In this document: positions 42,675 to 49,712 of the stretch, one piece after another
Layout: each line of letters opens with the position of its first letter
Numbering within the stretch: the first letter of the stretch is position 1
NCBI RefSeq assembly: GCF_003063335.1
Contig: NZ_NERX01000001.1
Coordinates: forward strand, 930,001 to 994,000
Reading direction: 5' to 3'
DNA from: Limnohabitans sp. MMS-10A-192
GTDB taxonomy: Bacteria; Pseudomonadota; Gammaproteobacteria; Burkholderiales; Burkholderiaceae_C
Length of the DNA: 64,000 nucleotides
The notes under the pieces: generated by a model
Seen by the model: the letters and a program-made list of their open reading frames with translations, nothing else
The model's database searches: none
What the model was told of the DNA's origin: nothing
Position numbers and translations under genes: made by a program

Positions 42675-43265
42675 CTAGAAAAATATGGAAAGGTTCTTGG
42701 ACAACAATACATTTTGGTGCAACCGGATTTCGCGACTGGCCAGCTGCCAACCGGCTGTAGTCCTGCGAATTCGGTCCATGCGGTCGCCAACAAAATAGTA
42801 CTGCTCATATTCGCAGCGGTTCTGGTAAATCATAAAGCGGCTTGAGACATTGACTTCCATTTCGCCGGCCGCATTGGCCTCGATGGCCGAGAGTTGCACA
42901 TTTGTCACCAATCTGCACACTCGCGACAGCGGTTCCTCGGCCCAGTGCACCCCTGTCAGGATTTGTTCTGCACGCTTGGTCAGAGTCCACTTGCCTTCGT
43001 TGAACCAGCTCATGTGCTCTTCACGCTTCGTCAGTTCGCTTTGGGCCTGCTCACCGAACTTCACGTTGAATTCCATGGGCATGAAGTAACGCAGGTCCTC
43101 AGCCAACGTGGCCAGCCATTCCTTAAAGCGACGCTCGTCCAGCAGGTTGGCCTCGTCGTAGAGGAATTCCTCAATCTCGCGCTTGACTTCGAAGTAATGC
43201 GCATCACGGGGTAGGCGGCGCGCGACGCTTTCGGTCGGGGCCGTGGCTTCGAGGGTATCGGACAT
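42675..43265 (-). CDS. Ring-hydroxylating dioxygenase, small (beta) subunit
   Basis: 196 aa with the beta-subunit cone fold: EIEEFLYDEANLLDERRFKE, WLATLAEDLRYFMPMEFNVK and the C-terminal RRTTAGWQLASREIRLHQNV, followed by LLSKNLSIFF. The beta subunit is structural in the alpha3beta3 hexamer. It is separated from the alpha gene by the SDR gene, an order also known from other catabolic operons. Confidence 0.88.
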   Translation of the reverse strand: MSDTLEATAPTESVARRLPRDAHYFEVKREIEEFLYDEANLLDERRFKEWLATLAEDLRYFMPMEFNVKFGEQAQSELTKREEHMSWFNEGKWTLTKRAEQILTGVHWAEEPLSRVCRLVTNVQLSAIEANAAGEMEVNVSSRFMIYQNRCEYEQYYFVGDRMDRIRRTTAGWQLASREIRLHQNVLLSKNLSIFF

Positions 43266-43280
43266 ATTCGCTCCTGGGGG

Positions 43281-44069
43281 TCAAGGTTTGGGCGGAACGG
43301 GGCCACCCTGATGGGAGAAGCAGCCGACATCAATGATGGTGCCGGAAATGGTTGCTGCTTCAGCCGACAAAAGAAAGGCAACAGCGTTGGCCAGATCTTG
43401 GCCGGTGGCGGGTCGACCATCGGCCGTACCTTGTGCTGGCCGACGCCGAAAGGCGTCGGCGTCCCCACCGGTGCGTCCGACACTCATGCCCGAAACGATA
43501 CCGCCGCCGCCAGGGATGGCTACATTCACGCGCACCTTATCGTGGAAATGGTCATAGGCCATGGCCATGCTGAGTGCCACGATGGCGCCTTTACTGGCAC
43601 TGTACGCGGCCATATTAGACTTGCCATAACCGGCGCCAGAACCAATGTTGACGATGGAGCCACCGCCACCGCGAACCATGTACGGCAGCACGGCGCGCGA
43701 AGCGAGGTAGGTTCCTTTGACGTTCACATCAAAGATGCGTTCAAAGGTGGCTTCGTCGGTTGTAAGTACGGTACCCAGAGGACCAATGGCAGCGTTGTTC
43801 ACTAGGCCGTGAACGGTGCCGTAACGGGCCACGGTGTGGTCCACAACGCGTTGTACATCTGCGGCGCTGGACACATCAGCCTCCAGAACGTCAGCACTAC
43901 AGCCGGCCTGTAGAAGTGCAGCTTGCAGGGAATCCAAGCCTTGCGCAGTGCTAGAAATCTGGGCTTGGGCAAGTCCGAACGCGACCACCTGGTGACCGCG
44001 CTGAGCCAGATCCACCACGATCGACTGGCCTAGTCCAAAAGTACCACCTGTGACGATGATGACGCTCAT
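43281..44069 (-). CDS. SDR, probable cis-dihydrodiol dehydrogenase
   Basis: 262 aa: TGGTFGLG, NNAA in LVNNAAIGPL, Ser in VNIGSGAGYG and YSASK in AAYSASKGA. It lies between the alpha and beta genes of the oxygenase, so it most likely rearomatises the cis-dihydrodiol to a catechol with NAD. The end (GCFSHQGGPVPPKP) is longer than usual. The substrate is inferred from context only. Confidence 0.87.
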   Translation of the reverse strand: MSVIIVTGGTFGLGQSIVVDLAQRGHQVVAFGLAQAQISSTAQGLDSLQAALLQAGCSADVLEADVSSAADVQRVVDHTVARYGTVHGLVNNAAIGPLGTVLTTDEATFERIFDVNVKGTYLASRAVLPYMVRGGGGSIVNIGSGAGYGKSNMAAYSASKGAIVALSMAMAYDHFHDKVRVNVAIPGGGGIVSGMSVGRTGGDADAFRRRPAQGTADGRPATGQDLANAVAFLLSAEAATISGTIIDVGCFSHQGGPVPPKP

Positions 44070-44072
44070 GGC

Positions 44073-45440
44073 TTATCCGGCAAAACTTGCCGGCTCCTTA
44101 TCGTTGCGTCCCAGCAAGGTGTCCCAGTCGGCGCTGTTCATGTAGTCGCGCCAACGGCGGTAGAACTGCCGTGGGTTCTCTTCACTGACCTGCAGGCTCA
44201 CATTGCCAGGCACAGGGCCGTTGGTCTGAACCTTGCCTAGCGACTGTTGGTAGTTGTAGGGGTATCGTTTGGCAATCACGCCGCGGCTTCCTGCCGTGGC
44301 GTAGTTCCAGTTTTCCATGTCATCCTGCTCGGTCATACCTGCAGGGCCGGAGTAGCGCATGTAGTAGGTGCGCAGAAAGTCTTTCACTTCTTGCGGTGCG
44401 TCGGCGTCCACCAGGAAGAAGCGCCAGGCTTCTGTCGATTCTGGGCCGTGCGGGTGCCACACGCACAGGTTGCGCGGCTGGTTGCCATGGAATGAGACAT
44501 TGGGGTAGATGGTGCCCACAAAGGGGACAAGCCGATTGCGTTCGGCGCCGAGACGGTTTTTACGCTCTTCATGACAATGGCGAAAGTAGCCCGCCACGAT
44601 GGGGTTGTTTTTGTAGGTGTCGAGAAACTCCCAAGTTTCAGGCATCAAAGCGCTGTGCACGCCATGTCCGGCGGGAAAATTAGCCCAGACGTGCTGAGCC
44701 TTCTCAAGCTCATTGTCACGCCGGCCCTTTTCACCGGCCTCGGCGCTTGGGCCAATGCCGATCAGGTCCACCGAGCGGTGGCTGACGTTATGGTAAGTGT
44801 CGCCGAGGAAGTTTTCTGCCGCAAACTTCCAGTTGCAGGGGATCACCCACTTGTGTACACCAAACAGCACCTCGGAGCCGCCTTCACGTCCGTCGCGGCA
44901 GTCCAATGCCAAGTCAAGGTGGGCCTTAGCGTCGCCCAGGTAGGTCATGAAATCAGGGGCGTTAGGATCCCAGCTGGCCCATACTGTGCCCTTGTAGACT
45001 TCCATCTTTGGCACCTCAATCAGCGACCATTCGTCCTTGTCAAGGCAACCCTCGTACAGGTTCTTGAACTGAGGTACCCCGAACAACTTGCCATCTGTGG
45101 TGTAACTCCAGCTGTGGTACGGGCAGGTAAACAGCTGCGTGTTGCCGTGGTCGTACTGGCAGACCTTCATGCCACGGTGGCGGCACGAGTTGAGGAAGAC
45201 GTGAACCTTCTTCTTTTTGTCGCGCGCCAGAATCACTGATTCAGCGCCCATGCGCGAGCTGAAGAAGTCGCCGGGGTTGGGGATCTGACTTTCATGGCCC
45301 ACAAAAAGCCAAGCGCGAGTGAAGACCTTCTCCAACTCTTCTTGGTAAATCTCACGGTCGGAAAAAATTTCGCGCCCGATCTTTCCTTCGCGCAGGTTGA
45401 TCAAAGCGTTGTAGCGGGAATCGGTAGTGATGGGGATCAT
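44073..45440 (-). CDS. Ring-hydroxylating dioxygenase, large (alpha) subunit
   Basis: 455 aa. The Rieske centre is CRHRGMKVCQYDHGN plus FTCPYHSW (C-x-H-x17-C-x2-H). The mononuclear iron site is in NFLGDTYHNVSHRS, with two His, and a distal Asp near the C-terminus that I have not located. The bridging Asp is in AAENFLGDTY. The length and motif spacing fit group II/III naphthalene/biphenyl-type oxygenases. The substrate is unknown; the aldolase and IclR context suggest an aromatic acid. It is coupled to the SDR gene by a 3-bp gap. Confidence 0.9.
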   Translation of the reverse strand: MIPITTDSRYNALINLREGKIGREIFSDREIYQEELEKVFTRAWLFVGHESQIPNPGDFFSSRMGAESVILARDKKKKVHVFLNSCRHRGMKVCQYDHGNTQLFTCPYHSWSYTTDGKLFGVPQFKNLYEGCLDKDEWSLIEVPKMEVYKGTVWASWDPNAPDFMTYLGDAKAHLDLALDCRDGREGGSEVLFGVHKWVIPCNWKFAAENFLGDTYHNVSHRSVDLIGIGPSAEAGEKGRRDNELEKAQHVWANFPAGHGVHSALMPETWEFLDTYKNNPIVAGYFRHCHEERKNRLGAERNRLVPFVGTIYPNVSFHGNQPRNLCVWHPHGPESTEAWRFFLVDADAPQEVKDFLRTYYMRYSGPAGMTEQDDMENWNYATAGSRGVIAKRYPYNYQQSLGKVQTNGPVPGNVSLQVSEENPRQFYRRWRDYMNSADWDTLLGRNDKEPASFAG

Positions 45441-45461
45441 GGTTCTTTCTTCTTCGGAAAA

Positions 45462-46463
45462 TCAGGTGAAGCGCTCGCACAGGACATCAGCCCGCTTGAG
45501 GCCAGCAGACTCTGCAGCCTTACGCCCTGCTTCAACCATTGGGGGTGGACCGCAAAGGTAGACACGGGTGGCAGAGTCCAGGTCCAATGAGTGAATCAAG
45601 TCTGTTGCGTAACCCGTATGGCAACCGGTCTCTGCGCCTTGTTCAATGGCCACCTCGATAGCAAGACCGGTAATTTTTGCTCGCAGTTCAGAGAGTTCTT
45701 TCATTGCGAGCAGATGCCCCGGAGTCCGCGCTCCAATGAGCAAGGTGGTGCGTTGTTTCGGCGGTTGAGACGCCATGGCGCGCAGCATGGAGAGAAACGG
45801 CGCGATGCCGGTTCCACCAGCGACAAAGAGCCTGGGGCGATCTTCGTCGCGCAGGAAAAAGCTACCGTGCGGTGTGCTCAACTCGAGAAGATCCCCGGCC
45901 CTCGCAGCGCCAAGCCATTGCGAGAACTCACCGCCCGGAACCAGGCGGATAAAAAATTCAAGTCGATTGACGCCAGGTACATTGGCCATTGAATACGAAC
46001 GAGAGATTTTTGAACCCACAGGTCGAATGCGCACGTATTGCCCCGGTTCGAAGATCACGTCATCAGACACCTGCAATTCAAGGCGCATGATTTCGGTGGC
46101 GACTTGTTCTACTGCGGTAACGGTAGCGGGCAGGGGTGGAGGTTCCTCGCTCATGGCCTCCGAGGAGTCATACGGGAACTCCATAGCGCATGCCGCCGTC
46201 ACGCGGCAAACGCAAGGCAGCACTGCGCCTCCAGCCCGGTCGGCATCCGTCAGCACGGCGCTGTCGAAGTCTTCCAGGTCGACTGATCCGGAAACAAGCT
46301 GTGCAGTGCAGGTACCACACTTGCCATTGGCGCAATCTGTCAACAGAGTGAGCCCTGCCCCGGTCGCAGCTTCAATGAGCATTGTCCCGATCGGTACGGT
46401 CAGGCGTTGCGAGACCCCGTCGGCAAACAGCAGCGTTACAGGAACAGTGGATGGCAGCATCAT
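45462..46463 (-). CDS. Dioxygenase reductase component (2Fe-2S, FAD, NAD)
   Basis: 333 aa. The N-terminal plant-type ferredoxin domain has TDCANGKCGTCTAQ and a fourth Cys in AVLPCVCRV. The FAD motif is SRSYSMANVPG and the NAD motif is GGTGIAPFLSMLRA. The arrangement is that of BenC/XylZ-type one-protein electron donors for oxygenases. It is the first gene of the operon, 111 bp from the divergent iclR, and its promoter overlaps the three operators there. The end GLKRADVLCERFT is normal. Confidence 0.9.
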   Translation of the reverse strand: MMLPSTVPVTLLFADGVSQRLTVPIGTMLIEAATGAGLTLLTDCANGKCGTCTAQLVSGSVDLEDFDSAVLTDADRAGGAVLPCVCRVTAACAMEFPYDSSEAMSEEPPPLPATVTAVEQVATEIMRLELQVSDDVIFEPGQYVRIRPVGSKISRSYSMANVPGVNRLEFFIRLVPGGEFSQWLGAARAGDLLELSTPHGSFFLRDEDRPRLFVAGGTGIAPFLSMLRAMASQPPKQRTTLLIGARTPGHLLAMKELSELRAKITGLAIEVAIEQGAETGCHTGYATDLIHSLDLDSATRVYLCGPPPMVEAGRKAAESAGLKRADVLCERFT

Positions 46464-46470
46464 TTAAAGA

Positions 46471-46546
46471 TTGTCCGATTGGTGGACTATGTATCCATTA
46501 TATGGACTTAATTTGATGGTTGTCAAGTTGTCCGGATGGTGGACAA
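46471..46546. promoter_or_regulatory. Three TCC-N7-GGA operators between reductase and iclR
   Basis: The boxes are TTGTCC-gattggt-GGACTA (46471-46489), TATCC-attatat-GGACT (46492-46508) and TTGTCC-ggatggt-GGACAA (46528-46546; perfect 6-bp arms). All share TCC-N7-GGA. They cover the promoter region of the divergent operon and the leader of iclR, so they are probable binding sites of the IclR protein encoded here. Three more lie at 47355-47443. Confidence 0.8.
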
Positions 46547-46574
46547 TGCGCGCAATACTTTTGAAGGAGTTCGA

Positions 46575-47342
46575 ATGGCAGCGGCGGAGAAAAATGACAA
46601 TGTGCGGGCCGTCGGGCGCGCCCTAGAGATCTTGTTGGCCTTTAGTGAAGATGCGCCAGAGTTGTCGGCCAGCGAACTGCTCAAACGGGTCGATCTTTCC
46701 CGGCCCACGATGTACCGCTTGATTTACACCCTTGAAGAGCATGGCTTTTTGGTTTCCTGTGGCGAGCCGCAGCGCTTCCGGCTGGGTCCAGCCGTTGCTC
46801 GACTAGCGCATGTCTGGAAGGGCACGCTGGACCTGAAGTCTGTGGCCGCGCCAATGATGAAACGACTTTGGGATGAGACCCAGGAGACAGTGGCGCTGTT
46901 TGTTGTGCAAGGCAACAAACGCCTGTGTTTGGCCGAGATGCCGAGTCCTCAGCCTCTCAATTTCAAGCGAGGGGTTGGCTACACTGAGCGAATCGTTTTG
47001 GGCGCAACGGGGCGTGCCATCCTGGCTTTCGCGAATCCAACGCCTGACGAACTTCGCGCCTTCCTGAAGGACACCGACGTCGATTTCGAAAAGCTTCAGG
47101 CTGAATTGGCAATGACCCGTGCGCGAGGCTATTCCACCAGCCAAAGTGAGCTGATTTCGGGAGCGGTTGCGGTGGCTGTCCCATTTTTCGACAGCTCAGG
47201 TCAGGTGGCAGGCTCGATTGGTGTTTTTGGACCAGAAGTGCGCCTGAATGCAGCACGGCTCAAAGAAACTGCGGCACTGTTGGTTACGGAGTCCGTTAAA
47301 TTGTCCGAAGGCTTGGGATTTGCAAGCCTTACTAGTCCGTAG
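46575..47342 (+). CDS. IclR family transcriptional regulator
   Basis: 255 aa from ATG 46575, with GAAGGAGTTCGA upstream; the longer frame from 46536 overlaps an operator. The winged helix is LEILLAFSEDAPELSASELL, KRVDLSRPTMYRLIYTLEEH. The IclR effector domain includes VALFVVQGNKRLCLAEMPSP and VAVAVPFFDSSGQVAGSIGV. Operators on both sides of the gene imply control of the divergent oxygenase operon, of itself and of the Bug genes. The ligand would be an aromatic acid or product. Confidence 0.9.
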   Translation: MAAAEKNDNVRAVGRALEILLAFSEDAPELSASELLKRVDLSRPTMYRLIYTLEEHGFLVSCGEPQRFRLGPAVARLAHVWKGTLDLKSVAAPMMKRLWDETQETVALFVVQGNKRLCLAEMPSPQPLNFKRGVGYTERIVLGATGRAILAFANPTPDELRAFLKDTDVDFEKLQAELAMTRARGYSTSQSELISGAVAVAVPFFDSSGQVAGSIGVFGPEVRLNAARLKETAALLVTESVKLSEGLGFASLTSP

Positions 47343-47354
47343 CAGTTAGATCAT

Positions 47355-47443
47355 TTGTCCGACAGGCGGACCTTGTGTACGATAAATTTGACTTGAATCA
47401 AAAAATGTCCATAAAATGGACTTCTTATCCGCCTTTTGGACAA
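47355..47443. promoter_or_regulatory. Three TCC-N7-GGA operators upstream of the first Bug gene
   Basis: TTGTCC-gacaggc-GGACCT (47355-47373), ATGTCC-ataaaat-GGACTT (47405-47423) and TTATCC-gcctttt-GGACAA (47425-47443). They have the same core and spacing as the boxes at 46471-46546. They lie between iclR and the binding-protein gene at 47488 and would place that gene under IclR control too. Confidence 0.8.
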
Positions 47444-47487
47444 ATGGCGGATCGAATGGATTCAGTCAAATTTTGGAGACATCTGAC

Positions 47488-48492
47488 ATGTATAACTTCT
47501 TCTGTGGGGCCACACGGCGTCTAACTCATTCGATTGCTGCTTGTATTGCCATTGCTTGCGGGTCCTTCGGTTTCTTATCGTCTGCCCAGGCTCAAACCTA
47601 CCCTGACCGCCCCGTTCGCATCGTGGTCGGGTTTGCCCCCGGAGGCACCAATGACATACTGGCCCGGCTGTTTGCTGTGAAGCTTCAGGAAAAGCTCAAG
47701 CAAAGCTTCGTGGTCGAGAACAAGGCGGGAGCGAACTCCTCTATTGGCAATGACGCTGTAGCCAAGGCTAAAGCTGACGGCTACACGCTGCTGGTGTCTT
47801 CCAGTGGCGGCCTCACCACCAACCCGGTGCTCATGAAGAACCTACCGTACGACCCGGTGAAAGATTTCGAACCGATTGCGTTACTCGGTTCATTTCCACT
47901 GGTCGTGACGGTGCCGGTCACGCTGCCGGTGAAGAACTTTGCTGATCTGGTCCAGTATTCCAAAACGTCGAAAGATGGCAAGCTGGACCATGGAACACCC
48001 ACGACCTCGTTTGTACTGGTTGCCGAAACGCTGACGGCCATTGCGGGAGTGAAGTTCAACCATATTCCCTATAAGGGCTCCGGCCCAGTTGTGGCGGGAT
48101 TGCTCGGCGGCGAAATTCAGGTGGGCGTGCTCGATAGCCCGGCCGTCATCACCCAGGTCAAGGCCGGCAAACTCAAGGCACTGGCTGTGACCACAGCAAA
48201 ACGCTCGGACGCACTTCCCGACGTTCCCACCATCGCGGAATCCGGATTTGCCGGATACGACGCGCCCATCTGGACTGCGCTGATGGCTCCAAAAGGCACT
48301 CCGGAACCTGTATTGACCAGGTTGCGACTCACTGTCGCTGAGATCCTTAAGGAAAAGGAGACCATCGAGAAAATGCAGGTGCTGGGCCTGGACCCCGGTG
48401 ACACTGACGCATCAGCATTGACAAAGCGCATTGCGGCTGACATCTCCCGTTGGTCCGCCGTGGCCAAAGCCGCCAATATCAAACCCGAATAA
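47488..48492 (+). CDS. Bug-type tripartite tricarboxylate binding protein
   Basis: 334 aa from ATG 47488 (TTTTGGAGACATCTGAC upstream). Signal peptide: IAACIAIACGSFGFLSSAQA, cut before QTYPDR. Family motifs are YPDRPVRIVVGFAPGGTNDI, VVENKAGANSSIGNDAVAKA and HIPYKGSGPVVAGLLGGEIQ. It is a periplasmic receptor for carboxylates, often aromatic acids. There is no TctA/TctB membrane pair in the window, so the pump is elsewhere or the protein acts as a sensor. It is paired with the next gene. Confidence 0.9.
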   Translation: MYNFFCGATRRLTHSIAACIAIACGSFGFLSSAQAQTYPDRPVRIVVGFAPGGTNDILARLFAVKLQEKLKQSFVVENKAGANSSIGNDAVAKAKADGYTLLVSSSGGLTTNPVLMKNLPYDPVKDFEPIALLGSFPLVVTVPVTLPVKNFADLVQYSKTSKDGKLDHGTPTTSFVLVAETLTAIAGVKFNHIPYKGSGPVVAGLLGGEIQVGVLDSPAVITQVKAGKLKALAVTTAKRSDALPDVPTIAESGFAGYDAPIWTALMAPKGTPEPVLTRLRLTVAEILKEKETIEKMQVLGLDPGDTDASALTKRIAADISRWSAVAKAANIKPE

Positions 48493-48507
48493 GAACGTTG
48501 AAACACC

Positions 48508-49479
48508 ATGCATAGATTGATTTCTCACATCTTCGTTACAGTTGCGGCACTTGTGTTGGCCAGTGCAGCTTCGGCGCAGTCGTACCCCGCCAAGCCAATC
48601 ACACTCATCGTTCCTTTCGCCCCCGGCGCGTCGGCTGATGGCATAGCGCGAATCGTCGGGCGGGAACTGGCACAGCTTCTGGGGCAACCCGTGGTGGTTG
48701 AAAACAAGGCCGGTGCGGGTGGGGCACTGGGCCTAATGGCCGTTGCTAAGTCGGCTGCAGACGGTTACACGATAGGGTTGGGGGCCACCGGCGCCATTGC
48801 AGTCAACCCGCATCTGCCTGATGCACCACCCTTGCAGCCCCAACAAGACCTGATGCCGCTGGCAAAGCTGGCGGACATTCCGTTGGTATTTGTGACTTCC
48901 AGTAGCAGCGGCTACGGCAACTTGCAGGCATTCCTCAAGGCTGCACGCAATACCCCGGGTGGTCTGTCTTACGGGACTGCTGGCCAGTACACATCACAGC
49001 ACCTTTCGGGCGAACTGCTGTCCAACCTGGCTGGTGTGCCCCTGGTTCCTATCCCCTATCGGGGCAGTGGGCCTGCCGTGACCGATTTACTTGGTGGCAT
49101 GGTGCCTGCCGCCATGGTGGACCTGACCTCTGTTTACCCTCATGTGAAGGCCGGCAAGCTGGTGGCCCTGGGTCTCACCAGCGCTAAGCGCAGCAAGGTC
49201 GCGCCTGAACTGCCGACACTGGCAGAAGAAGGAATTGCTGGCTACGCCGCACCAGCCTGGATGGGGCTGTTCTTACCAGCCAAAACGCCAGTGGAGGTCC
49301 GCAACAGGTTATCGGGCGCGCTTCAAAAGGTCATGGCGAACCCGACCGTTCAAAGCCAAATACAGGGCCTAGCTGCCGAGCCAGCCTATCTAGAGCCGCA
49401 GGCCTTCGGGGAATTTATTGCATCCGAGACCAAGAAGTGGGGCTCTGTGATCGCGCGGATACAACAGGTCACTAAGTGA
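48508..49479 (+). CDS. Bug-type tripartite tricarboxylate binding protein, second copy
   Basis: 323 aa with signal peptide (VAALVLASAASA) and the Bug motifs YPAKPITLIVPFAPGASADG, VVENKAGAGGALGLMAVAKS and PIPYRGSGPAVTDLLGGMV. It begins 15 bp after the upstream paralogue and shares the family fold but is well diverged, so it is an old duplication with perhaps a different ligand. IS1071 begins 88 bp beyond its stop. Confidence 0.9.
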   Translation: MHRLISHIFVTVAALVLASAASAQSYPAKPITLIVPFAPGASADGIARIVGRELAQLLGQPVVVENKAGAGGALGLMAVAKSAADGYTIGLGATGAIAVNPHLPDAPPLQPQQDLMPLAKLADIPLVFVTSSSSGYGNLQAFLKAARNTPGGLSYGTAGQYTSQHLSGELLSNLAGVPLVPIPYRGSGPAVTDLLGGMVPAAMVDLTSVYPHVKAGKLVALGLTSAKRSKVAPELPTLAEEGIAGYAAPAWMGLFLPAKTPVEVRNRLSGALQKVMANPTVQSQIQGLAAEPAYLEPQAFGEFIASETKKWGSVIARIQQVTK

Positions 49480-49567
49480 GTTGATGTTCCCCAATCCTGT
49501 ATCCGTGAATTTCTATGGATCTCGCTAGGGCAACGCGCTGACACATGAGCTACTAAATTTAAAAGAC

Positions 49568-49677
49568 GGGGTCTCCTCGTTTTCAGTGCAATAAGTGACG
49601 GTACGCAAAGCTAGCACTGGCGCGGGGGTGGTCTGGGTAGACCGTTGATTTCATTGACTTTCCTGTTCGCTTTGTAA
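49568..49677 (+). repeat. IS1071 left inverted repeat (about 110 bp)
   Basis: Starts GGGGTCTCCTCGTTTTCAGT and ends near CTGTTCGCTTTG. It matches the reverse complement of 52662-52771 with a few substitutions. Confidence 0.85.
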
Positions 49678-49712
49678 ACGGGTATGGTGGCCTCCCACTT
49701 TTGAGGTTCACG

